A stretch of DNA of 15,560 nt from CAYFUL01 sp964346375 (GTDB lineage: Bacteria; Bacillota; Clostridia; Tissierellales; Peptoniphilaceae): NCBI GenBank assembly GCA_964346375.1, contig CAYFUL010000030.1:1-15560 (forward strand), read 5' to 3'. The notes beneath the pieces are model-generated. The model ran no database searches and had not been told where the DNA came from. It worked only from the letters and a program-made list of their open reading frames with translations. Position numbers and translations under genes: made by a program. Positions 6,866 through 13,393 of the stretch are shown here, one piece after another (positions within the stretch are counted from its first letter, which is position 1; the number at the start of each line of letters is the position of its first letter).

Positions 6866-7478
6866 AAAAGAAATAATAGAGTACTCAAAGATAATGGTAG
6901 AGAAAAATCTCACCAAGGGTACAGCGGGAAATATAAGTGTAAAATATGGAGAGGGATTTATAATAACTCCATCGGGAATGGATTATGGAAGTTTACGCCT
7001 TGAGGATTTAGTATATTTAAGTAGAGATGGAGAAGTACTAGAGGGAAATAGAAAACCATCTTCAGAGTACAATCTCCATGGAGTAATCTATAAGAATCGA
7101 GAAGTAGGGGCAGTAGTCCATACCCATAGTCCATATATATCAGCCTTTTCAGCCCTTAGAATGGATTTACCACCAATACACTATGTAATAGGAGTAAGTG
7201 GAAGTAGTCATGTAAAATGTGCAGAGTATGCAACCTATGGCACGATGGAACTTGCAGAAAATGCACTACGCTCCCTTGGAGAAAGTAAGGCTGTAATACT
7301 AGCAAACCATGGACTAGTAACAGTGGGTAAAGATTTAAAAGAGTCAATGAATATAGCAGAGGACTTAGAATTTGTTGCACAGCTATACTTACTAACCTTG
7401 AATAAAAATCCAGTACTACTTTCAGAGGAGGAGATGGAGGAAGTACTGAAAAAATTTAAAAATCATGGACAAAAGTAA
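6855..7478 (+). CDS. Class II aldolase, L-fuculose-1-phosphate aldolase-like
   Basis: A zinc-dependent class II (FucA/AraD family) aldolase or epimerase, cytoplasmic, expected to cleave a sugar 1-phosphate into dihydroxyacetone phosphate and an aldehyde. Phosphate-site motifs are GNIS at 25-28 and TPSG at 38-41. Glu71 in SSEYNLH matches the catalytic Glu, and His89, His91 and His152 (VVHTHSPY, ANHGLV) match the three zinc ligands of E. coli FucA. I start it at ATG 6855, giving 207 residues beginning MDVRKEIIEY as in relatives; an in-frame ATG at 6831 would add eight residues but has no visible binding site. It overlaps the GH18 gene by 11 bases, so the two are cotranscribed. The substrate is undecided: fuculose-, ribulose- or 5-deoxyribulose-phosphate or methylthioribulose-phosphate enzymes look similar, and no sugar kinase or isomerase is nearby. 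Confidence 0.9.
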   Translation: MDVRKEIIEYSKIMVEKNLTKGTAGNISVKYGEGFIITPSGMDYGSLRLEDLVYLSRDGEVLEGNRKPSSEYNLHGVIYKNREVGAVVHTHSPYISAFSALRMDLPPIHYVIGVSGSSHVKCAEYATYGTMELAENALRSLGESKAVILANHGLVTVGKDLKESMNIAEDLEFVAQLYLLTLNKNPVLLSEEEMEEVLKKFKNHGQK

Positions 7479-7496
7479 GTATCTTTTAATGAATTA

Positions 7497-7525
7497 TTGA
7501 CATCTATCCCAAATAAATATAAAAT
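7497..7525 (+). promoter_or_regulatory. Sigma-A promoter upstream of the phospholipase-C-like gene
   Basis: TTGACA at 7497-7502, a 17-base spacer and TAAAAT at 7520-7525. The predicted transcript start is near 7532, so the leader would be only about 17 bases. An overlapping TATAAA at 7518 would give a 15-base spacer and is less likely. The promoter separates this gene from the GH18/aldolase pair. Confidence 0.75.
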
Positions 7526-7548
7526 AAACTTTGGATTAAAGAAGGGGA

Positions 7549-8181
7549 GTGATAAGGATTTACCCACCTACACACAGGCAAGTAGCTAGTGCTATTTGCG
7601 AATCTATTAGCGAAAGTTACGCTATTGAATTAAATAGGGAGAAATTCCTCTGGGGTTCTATTGCACCAGATTTTTTACCATATTATAAATTTAAAAGACA
7701 TTATCTTGATGAGTCCATAGATTTTATTTCTAAGGAGATTTACAAGCTTATTATTCTTTGTAGATTAGTTAGATTTAGAGAAAACTCTGAAATGACTTGG
7801 AAGTTATTTTCTAGGATGTTAGGGATTATTTCCCACTACTTAATGGATTTTTGTTGTTATCCCCACGCTTATAGGATGACTTTTAATTCTTTTTCTGCAA
7901 GGGAACATATCCAATATGAATTAGATCTTAATTCCTTTGTAAAGGGACATTCCTTTAGAGAAGAGATGTTAAGTCCAATAGGTTTTGAAATAGACTCCAA
8001 TAGGGAGAATATTAAAATTATTAAGGAATATATTCTATATGTTGTAGAGGAATATAAATCTGGTAGTCCTAGTTTTGAAAGGGATTTGGATTTTGCATAT
8101 AGTCTATGTTTAAAAGTGACAGAGTTTATTTTAGACAATGTCTTTAGTCATGTTAGTGAAACTGAATTTAGTTATATTTAA
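7549..8181 (+). CDS. Zinc-dependent phospholipase C family protein
   Basis: A 210-residue all-helical protein whose metal-ligand pattern fits the zinc-dependent phospholipase C family (Bacillus cereus PC-PLC type). His96, Asp100, His106, His120 and Glu124 have exactly the spacing of B. cereus His118, Asp122, His128, His142 and Glu146; His9, Asp41 (in WGSIAPDF) and His51 supply plausible counterparts of the remaining ligands. Unlike the secreted enzymes it has no signal peptide and no mature N-terminal Trp, which is itself a ligand in PC-PLC, so it is probably cytoplasmic and its substrate is uncertain. Short members of this kind in Clostridia are usually unnamed. The start is unsure: GTG at 7549 is the only conventional codon, a stop at 7537-7539 rules out earlier ones, yet AAGGGG (7542-7547) sits unusually close. 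It has its own promoter and is followed by a hairpin. Confidence 0.82.
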   Translation: MIRIYPPTHRQVASAICESISESYAIELNREKFLWGSIAPDFLPYYKFKRHYLDESIDFISKEIYKLIILCRLVRFRENSEMTWKLFSRMLGIISHYLMDFCCYPHAYRMTFNSFSAREHIQYELDLNSFVKGHSFREEMLSPIGFEIDSNRENIKIIKEYILYVVEEYKSGSPSFERDLDFAYSLCLKVTEFILDNVFSHVSETEFSYI

Positions 8182-8215
8182 GAATTCATACTTTATGAAT
8201 TCTTAAAATTTTTTT
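8179..8215 (+). terminator. Intrinsic terminator abutting the asnA ribosome binding site
   Basis: TAAGAATTCATA (8179-8190) pairs perfectly over 12 bases with TATGAATTCTTA (8194-8205) around a CTT loop, followed by AAA and a run ATTTTTTT ending at 8215. The 5' arm begins at the stop codon of the phospholipase-like gene. GGAGG of asnA starts at 8217, directly after the T-run. The stem has only two G-C pairs, so termination may be partial. Confidence 0.75.
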
Positions 8216-8224
8216 GGAGGTATT

Positions 8225-9223
8225 ATGAGAAACAACCCTGATGTTAAAGTCTTAGATTTAAAGGAGACACAGATAGCAATAAAATCCGTTAAGGATTATT
8301 TTCAAAGAGATTTAGCAAATTCTTTAAATTTAGCAAGAGTTACTGCGCCACTTATTGTTAAACCAGAGACTGGATTAAATGATAATTTAAGTGGTTTTGA
8401 AAAGGCTGTAAGCTTTAAAATGCATAATTATGGTTTTGTATTAGAAGTTGTTCAATCCCTTGCTAAGTGGAAGAGACATGCCCTTGGTAAATATGGTTTT
8501 AATTGTTATGAAGGTCTTTATACTGATATGAATGCCATTAGACCTTTTGAAGAGTTTGATGCTATTCATTCTGCGTACGTTGATCAGTGGGATTGGGAAC
8601 TGATTATTAAAAAAGAAGATAGAAACGAATTGTACCTTCGTCAAATTGTTAAGAAGATTTACGAAGTTCTAAAGAATTTAGACAACTACGTTTCCCATCT
8701 CTATCCTATGGCCTTTAAACCTTCTATACCTGATGAAATATTTTTTATTTCCTCTCAAGACCTTGAGGATATGTATCCAAGTAATACTCCAAAGGAAAGG
8801 GAGAGATTAATCTCTAAGGAACATGGGGCAGTATTTATTATGGAAATTGGAGATAAGTTAAATTCTGGAAGCCCTCATGATCTTCGTAGTCCTGACTATG
8901 ATGATTGGCATTTAAACGGGGATATTGTTCTATACAATGAAGTGCTAGACGATGCCTTTGAAATTTCTTCTATGGGTATTAGAGTAGATGAAGACGCCCT
9001 TGATAGACAGCTTAGTCTTGCTGGAGCTGATGATAGAAGAGAACTTCCATACCATCAAGCTATTTTGAATAAAGAACTTCCATATACTATTGGAGGCGGA
9101 ATTGGACAGAGTAGACTTTGTATGTTTTTCCTTCGTAAAAGACATATTGGAGAAGTTCAAGTTAGTACTTGGGACGATGAGACTATAAAATTCTGCGAGG
9201 AAAATGGAATTAATCTTCTTTGA
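8225..9223 (+). CDS. asnA: Aspartate-ammonia ligase (ammonia-dependent asparagine synthetase)
   Basis: Makes asparagine from aspartate, ammonia and ATP via aspartyl-AMP; a cytoplasmic homodimer with a class II aminoacyl-tRNA synthetase-like fold. Its 332 residues match the family (about 330). Signature stretches include KETQIAIKSVKDYFQRDLA at 13-31, LNLARVTAPLIV at 34-45, GLNDNLSGFEKAVSF at 50-64, EGLYTDMNAIRPFE at 96-109, SAYVDQWDWE at 116-125, LRSPDYDDW at 220-228 and GGGIGQSRL at 290-298, the last acting like synthetase motif 3 in ATP binding. The start ATG has GGAGGT at 8217-8222. No promoter is visible between the upstream hairpin and this start. The gene is followed by a strong terminator and looks monocistronic or part of an attenuated transcript. 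Confidence 0.98.
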   Translation: MRNNPDVKVLDLKETQIAIKSVKDYFQRDLANSLNLARVTAPLIVKPETGLNDNLSGFEKAVSFKMHNYGFVLEVVQSLAKWKRHALGKYGFNCYEGLYTDMNAIRPFEEFDAIHSAYVDQWDWELIIKKEDRNELYLRQIVKKIYEVLKNLDNYVSHLYPMAFKPSIPDEIFFISSQDLEDMYPSNTPKERERLISKEHGAVFIMEIGDKLNSGSPHDLRSPDYDDWHLNGDIVLYNEVLDDAFEISSMGIRVDEDALDRQLSLAGADDRRELPYHQAILNKELPYTIGGGIGQSRLCMFFLRKRHIGEVQVSTWDDETIKFCEENGINLL

Positions 9224-9247
9224 TGAAACACAATTGTAATAAAAGAA

Positions 9248-9288
9248 AAAATAAAGGCTTTTAGACTATTCTAGCCTTTATTTTTTTT
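9248..9288 (+). terminator. Strong rho-independent terminator of asnA
   Basis: AAAATAAAGGCT at 9248-9259 pairs with AGCCTTTATTTT at 9273-9284; the run of eight Ts at 9281-9288 completes the signal. The loop is 13 bases and can form two more pairs. It lies about 25 bases after the asnA stop. Confidence 0.9.
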
Positions 9289-9313
9289 ATGCCTTTAAAA
9301 ACCTTCTACTTTC

Positions 9314-9344
9314 CTGCCAAAAATAAGTGGAAATATAGTATAAT
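9314..9344 (+). promoter_or_regulatory. Promoter of the unknown gene at 9364
   Basis: A perfect -10 box TATAAT at 9339-9344. The best -35 candidate is CTGCCA at 9314-9319 (four of six bases) with a 19-base spacer, so the -35 part is weak. Transcription would start near 9351, a very short leader ahead of GGAGG at 9354-9358. Confidence 0.55.
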
Positions 9345-9363
9345 GATTTTTACGGAGGAAGCC

Positions 9364-10122
9364 ATGGAAAGAAGTCTAGAATTAAAAAGCGGCAATAAAA
9401 GTGCATACAGCCTAGAAGATGTAAAGGACTTTTTAAAGAAGAGATTTCTTTTTGAAGGTGATACTGATTCCTTACAGATACTTTTAAACGTGTACAATGT
9501 ACAGGAATCAATTGAAAATATCTTTCCTACATATATTTCCCTTAGGCATTTAAAAACCGATATTAGAAAGTTTTTAAAGGCAAAGGAAGGGAAGGAATTA
9601 ATCGCCTATAATTTAAGCTCCCTTATTCACGACGACGTTCAGAGATTTGAATTCTATCTATACCTTGAGGGATATTCTACTGGTTTTTCTAATCAGGATG
9701 CTATAAATCAAGTTGAGATTCTCTGTTTTAAGTACTTGGATATTGAGGAGATTTACAATCGCAAAAAACTGTTTAATTACGAGTTTCACAATAGGGAAGT
9801 ACTTGAGTTAAAGAGCCTTATCTTTAAGGATATTGACGAAGATCACGATTTTAAAAGGCGATTAAGGGATTTACTATATAAATTTAATGCTTCTCTTATT
9901 AAACCTAAGATTGTAAATATTAATAGAAACATTGATATTCAACTTACTATTAATTACGAAAAGGGCGAAAGGTACGTAGGAACTAATAGTTTTTTAACTA
10001 GAGGAGAAATTAGAGGACTTAATAAGAGAATTCTTGCTTTTCTCTATAAGGACGGATTAAAGATATATAAAAATGCCTACTGGCATGGAATTAATGACAA
10101 AGCAAAACAGAGGTATAAGTAG
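9364..10122 (+). CDS. Uncharacterised protein, 252 residues, upstream of ruvC
   Basis: I do not recognise this protein. The start at ATG 9364 is supported by GGAGG at 9354-9358 and by the promoter just upstream; a longer frame from ATG 9289 would begin inside the asnA terminator T-run and upstream of the -10 box, so it is unlikely. The product is rich in Lys, Glu, Leu and Asp and soluble, with no signal peptide, membrane segment, Cys cluster or nucleotide-binding motif. Residues about 17-175 look mainly helical and include RFEFYLYLEGYSTGF at 94-108, the most motif-like stretch. Residues about 178-252 look mixed, with a likely beta strand at 181-198 (KIVNINRNIDIQLTINYE) and a basic C-terminus. 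Codon use matches the neighbours, which argues against recent transfer. It ends at a palindromic hairpin before ruvC. Confidence 0.85.
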   Translation: MERSLELKSGNKSAYSLEDVKDFLKKRFLFEGDTDSLQILLNVYNVQESIENIFPTYISLRHLKTDIRKFLKAKEGKELIAYNLSSLIHDDVQRFEFYLYLEGYSTGFSNQDAINQVEILCFKYLDIEEIYNRKKLFNYEFHNREVLELKSLIFKDIDEDHDFKRRLRDLLYKFNASLIKPKIVNINRNIDIQLTINYEKGERYVGTNSFLTRGEIRGLNKRILAFLYKDGLKIYKNAYWHGINDKAKQRYK

Positions 10123-10150
10123 AGGTGCATATGCACCTCTTTGTGTTTAT
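10121..10150 (+). terminator. Perfect 20-bp palindrome with T-rich tail before ruvC
   Basis: AGAGGTGCATATGCACCTCT at 10121-10140 is perfectly self-complementary and can form an 8-bp stem with an ATAT loop, followed by a T-rich but interrupted tail (TTGTGTTTAT). Its first two bases are the last two of the stop codon of the preceding gene. It most likely acts as a terminator or attenuator. Perfect dyad symmetry, including the loop, also fits a protein-binding operator. Confidence 0.6.
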
Positions 10151-10171
10151 AAGGAAATTGTGGTAAAATAT

Positions 10172-10666
10172 ATGAGAATTTTAGGAATTGATCCCGGTTT
10201 AGCAATAGTTGGATATGGGATTGTAGATGTAGTAGGAAATAGATATATTCCCGTTACTTATGGGGCTATTACTACCAGTAATAAGTCCAGTTTTCCAATG
10301 AGGCTTGAGACTATTTATAGGGAATTAACTGAATTAATTGAAAGGTATCAGCCAGATGAAATTGCCTTTGAGGAACTTTTTTTTAATAAAAATGTAAAAA
10401 CTGCTATTTCTGTTTCTCACGCAAGGGGAGTGGAGGTATTGGTTTCAAAATTAAGTGGCAAGGAGATATACGAATATACTCCCCTTCAAATTAAACAGGC
10501 ATTAGTTGGGTATGGAAGGGCGAGTAAGGAACAAGTTGAGTACATGGTAATGACCATACTAAAATTGGAGAAATCTCCTAAACCAGATGATGTTTCTGAT
10601 GCACTGGCAGTTGCCATAACCCATGGGAATAGTAGTAAGTACAAGGAACTTTTTAAGATGAGGTAG
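10172..10666 (+). CDS. ruvC: Holliday junction endonuclease RuvC
   Basis: Resolves Holliday junctions by paired nicking together with RuvAB. It is an RNase H-fold metal-dependent nuclease of 164 residues, normal for the family. Catalytic acidic residues are visible as Asp7 in RILGIDPGLA, Glu67 in DEIAFEELFF, and Asp140 and Asp143 in KPDDVSDALAVA. The ATG at 10172 is chosen because it gives the canonical N-terminus MRILGIDPG. The frame is open upstream to 10073, but that stretch lies inside the previous gene and the palindrome. The binding site is poor (GTGG at 10160-10163, AAGGAA farther up). It begins the ruvC-ruvA-ruvB-spoIID-queA-tgt block; ruvA starts two bases after its stop. Confidence 0.96.
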   Translation: MRILGIDPGLAIVGYGIVDVVGNRYIPVTYGAITTSNKSSFPMRLETIYRELTELIERYQPDEIAFEELFFNKNVKTAISVSHARGVEVLVSKLSGKEIYEYTPLQIKQALVGYGRASKEQVEYMVMTILKLEKSPKPDDVSDALAVAITHGNSSKYKELFKMR

Positions 10667-10668
10667 TA

Positions 10669-11244
10669 ATGATAGATTTATTAGTTGGAACTGTTGAGGA
10701 AATTGGAAAATCCTATGTAATAGTTCTTGTAAATGGAATTGGATATAGGTGTGAGGCCTCTGTTGTTACCCTTTCAAAGCTTGTAATAAAAGAGGAGGTA
10801 GTCCTGTATACTAGAATGGTTGTACGGGAAAATTCTCTAAATCTCTATGGATTTTACTCTAAAGACGAGAGGAGTATGTTTGATTTACTAACTACCGTAT
10901 CGGGAGTGGGACCAAAGGTAGGTATAGATTTACTTTCAACTATTAATTCCATGGAACTTAAAAATGCCATTATACTTGGGGATGAAAATCTCCTTACATC
11001 GGCTCCTGGAATTGGAAAGAAAACTGCCGGTAGAATTATTCTTGAATTAAAGGACAAAATAGGCAAATTACAATTACTTGAAAATTATGAAACTACTGTG
11101 GCATCTTCTAGTGAAAAAGAAGAAATAGAGGCATTAATTGGACTTGGATACAATAGATTTGAAGCGGTAGAGGCTCTTAAAAGTGTACCTCAAGGTTCTG
11201 TTTCAACTCGTATTAGAGATGCACTAAAGATTTTAGGTAGGTGA
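10669..11244 (+). CDS. ruvA: Holliday junction DNA helicase subunit RuvA
   Basis: Binds four-way junctions as a tetramer and loads the RuvB motor for branch migration. It has 191 residues, a normal length. Domain I (about 1-64) is an OB fold including GTVEEIGKSYVIVLVNGIGY. Domain II carries two helix-hairpin-helix motifs, SGVGPKVG at 78-85 and APGIGKKTA at 112-120, followed by GRIILELKDK. Domain III (about 150-191, EEIEALIGLGYNRFEAVEAL) is the RuvB-binding module, joined by a Ser-rich linker. The start follows GATGAGG in the end of ruvC with two bases between the genes. Its stop lies just ahead of or overlapping the ruvB start. Confidence 0.97.
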   Translation: MIDLLVGTVEEIGKSYVIVLVNGIGYRCEASVVTLSKLVIKEEVVLYTRMVVRENSLNLYGFYSKDERSMFDLLTTVSGVGPKVGIDLLSTINSMELKNAIILGDENLLTSAPGIGKKTAGRIILELKDKIGKLQLLENYETTVASSSEKEEIEALIGLGYNRFEAVEALKSVPQGSVSTRIRDALKILGR

Positions 11245-11246
11245 AA

Positions 11247-12257
11247 ATGGATAGAATTGTTGAACCAAATCTGTCCAATGATGATATAAATATAGAGCCG
11301 GGTTTAAGACCTAAATGGCTAAATGAATATATTGGACAGGATAAGGCTAAGGAAAAATTACAGATTTTTATAGACGCTGCAAAATCAAGACATGAGAGTT
11401 TAGACCATACCCTTTTAAATGGACCGCCGGGACTGGGAAAAACTACCCTTGCCGGTATAATTGCAAATGAAATGGGAGTAAATATAAAAATTACCTCTGG
11501 TCCTGCAATTGAACGCCCGGGGGATCTCGCTTCCATTCTAACTAATTTAGAGGATTCAGATATTCTCTTTATAGACGAGATTCACAGAATAAATAGGTCT
11601 ATTGAGGAGATACTATACCCAGCTATGGAGGACTTTGCCCTAGATATTATTATTGGGAAAGGACCTTCTGCAAGGAGTATAAGGCTTGACCTATCAAGGT
11701 TTACCCTAATAGGAGCTACTACTAGAACAGGTCTACTGTCTTCACCACTAAGGGATAGGTTTGGAGTAATACTTAATTTAAATCTCTATACAGTTGATTC
11801 TCTAAAGGACATTATTATTCGCTCTGCAAATATTTTAAATGTTCCCATTGAGGAAGAGGGAGCAATAGAACTTGCGAAAAGGTCTAGGGGAACTCCTAGA
11901 ATTGCAAATAGATTTTTAAAGAGAGTTAGGGACTATGCCCAAGTTCTTGAAGATGGTATTATAACTAAAGAAGTTGCAATAAAGGGCTTAGAATTATTAG
12001 AAGTAGATGAATATGGACTAGATTCCATAGATAGAAAGATAATAAATACCATGATACTAAATTATGGTGGAAGGCCAGTTGGAATAGATGCCATTGCTGC
12101 ATCTATAGGAGAAGAAAAGGTAACTATTGAGGACGTGTACGAACCCTATTTATTGCAAATAGGATTTATTAATAGGACTCCAAGGGGAAGAGTTGCTACA
12201 AAAAAGGCATACGACCACTTTGGAATCCAATACGATGATCAGGAGAGTTTCTTATGA
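11247..12257 (+). CDS. ruvB: Holliday junction branch-migration ATPase RuvB
   Basis: A hexameric AAA+ motor that drives DNA through the RuvA-junction complex. Counting from ATG 11247 the product has 336 residues: Walker A GPPGLGKTT at 59-67, Walker B LFIDE at 107-111, sensor 1 GATTR at 156-160, the LRDRFG segment with the arginine finger at 168-173, sensor 2 SRGTPRIANR, and a C-terminal winged helix that includes GGRPVGIDAIAASIGEE and QIGFINRTPRGR. I prefer ATG 11247 because GGTAGGTG just upstream is then correctly spaced. A GTG at 11241, overlapping the ruvA stop, would add Met-Lys and cannot be excluded. The TGA overlaps the next gene's ATG in ATGA. Confidence 0.97.
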   Translation: MDRIVEPNLSNDDINIEPGLRPKWLNEYIGQDKAKEKLQIFIDAAKSRHESLDHTLLNGPPGLGKTTLAGIIANEMGVNIKITSGPAIERPGDLASILTNLEDSDILFIDEIHRINRSIEEILYPAMEDFALDIIIGKGPSARSIRLDLSRFTLIGATTRTGLLSSPLRDRFGVILNLNLYTVDSLKDIIIRSANILNVPIEEEGAIELAKRSRGTPRIANRFLKRVRDYAQVLEDGIITKEVAIKGLELLEVDEYGLDSIDRKIINTMILNYGGRPVGIDAIAASIGEEKVTIEDVYEPYLLQIGFINRTPRGRVATKKAYDHFGIQYDDQESFL

Positions 12258-13393
12258 AAAAATTTTTGTTAGTTGTACTTCTATTATTCTTAATTCCAAG
12301 TGGAATTTCTGCTAGAAATTTAGATGTAAAAATAGGAACAAGTATTTCAGATGGAAAAAGTGAAAAGGTAAGTTCAAAATCCATTATAAAAATCGTAAAG
12401 GAAGATGGAACAGAGGTAAAGAATACTAAGACCAATGAGGTAACTGTTAGTTTTTCAGATGGGAAAATTACTCTACTTAATCCACTGGGAGAAAAAGTAC
12501 ATGAAAACTTTCCAAGTGATGGAAGTCTACTACTAAGTAGTGAAAATATACTTAGTGCATTAAAAAGACAGTATAGGGGAAGAATTTCCTTTAGAATAAA
12601 TAGTAAAAAACTAGATGTGGTAAATAATGTTGAACTTGAGGATTATTTAAAGGGAGTAGTTCCAAATGAACTAGGTCCATCAAATCCAACTGAATCATTA
12701 AAGGCTCAGGCAATAGTTTCAAGAAGTTTTGCCCTTGCAAATTTAAACAAGTATCAAAAACTGGGATACAATTTAAATGATACTACTAGCTCACAGGTAT
12801 ATAGGGGATTTGGTTCTGAAAAGGAAGCTACAAATAAGGCAATAGAAGCTACAAAATCCTTAGTATGTTACTTTAATGGAAGTGTTGCCAATACCATTTT
12901 TGGAGCATCATCTGGCGGAGTAACTGCAGATGCAGCTGAAGTTTGGGGTGGAAAATCCCAAAGTTACTTAGCAAGTTTTGTAGATGAGTATTCAGATTAT
13001 CCATGGAATTTGGAAATAGATGGAGAGGAGCTTTCTAAAAAGCTATCCAATTTAGGAATTGGCAGAGTAAATACTCTTGGAATTCTTTCAAGGGATTCCT
13101 CTGGTAGAGTTGAAAAATTAACTGCCATAGGAAGTAATGGAACTAAGGAACTCTCTGGAAATACTCTAAGAAGTACCCTTGGCTCTACAAAGTTTAAGAG
13201 TACCCTATTTAATTTCCAAGGTGGAGATTTTATAAATTTAGTTGGAAATATAAAGATTAGTGGAAATGGATACGGTCATGGTGTAGGACTAAGTCAGTAT
13301 GGCGCTGTAAATATGGCAAAGGCTGGCAAAAATTATGAAGAGATTTTAAAATACTACTTTAGAGGAGTAGAAATAGTTAATGAAGACAAGTGA
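12254..13393 (+). CDS. Secreted SpoIID/LytB-domain protein
   Basis: A predicted exported peptidoglycan-processing protein of 379 residues. SpoIID is a lytic transglycosylase acting on denuded glycan strands during engulfment; LytB-type relatives occur in non-sporulating bacteria. Residues 1-20 form a signal peptide (two Lys, Leu/Val-rich core, likely cleavage after ISA). Residues about 21-110 are an unassigned N-terminal region. The SpoIID domain follows: VELEDYLKGVVPNEL at 126-140 with the probable catalytic Glu139, SLKAQAIVSRSFAL, DTTSSQVYRG, FGASSGGVTADAAEVWGG, and near the end the signature NGYGHGVGLSQYGA. The ATG overlaps the ruvB stop, and the end overlaps queA by 14 bases. SpoIID homologues between ruvB and queA occur in several clostridial genomes. 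I do not call it spoIID itself because sporulation is unproven. Confidence 0.92.
   Translation: MKKFLLVVLLLFLIPSGISARNLDVKIGTSISDGKSEKVSSKSIIKIVKEDGTEVKNTKTNEVTVSFSDGKITLLNPLGEKVHENFPSDGSLLLSSENILSALKRQYRGRISFRINSKKLDVVNNVELEDYLKGVVPNELGPSNPTESLKAQAIVSRSFALANLNKYQKLGYNLNDTTSSQVYRGFGSEKEATNKAIEATKSLVCYFNGSVANTIFGASSGGVTADAAEVWGGKSQSYLASFVDEYSDYPWNLEIDGEELSKKLSNLGIGRVNTLGILSRDSSGRVEKLTAIGSNGTKELSGNTLRSTLGSTKFKSTLFNFQGGDFINLVGNIKISGNGYGHGVGLSQYGAVNMAKAGKNYEEILKYYFRGVEIVNEDK

Noticed and set aside
9289..9363. 25-residue upstream extension of the unknown gene
   Set aside because: It would begin directly at the end of the asnA terminator and upstream of the gene's own -10 box, without a binding site; ATG 9364 has GGAGG.
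10141..10169. Promoter-like TTGTGT, 17-base spacer, TAAAAT just before ruvC
   Set aside because: The predicted transcript start would fall a few bases after the ruvC ATG, so it could not produce the canonical protein; probably chance in AT-rich DNA.
10073..10171. 33-residue upstream extension of ruvC
   Set aside because: It overlaps the end of the previous gene and crosses the palindrome, and RuvC proteins begin at the RILGIDPG motif.
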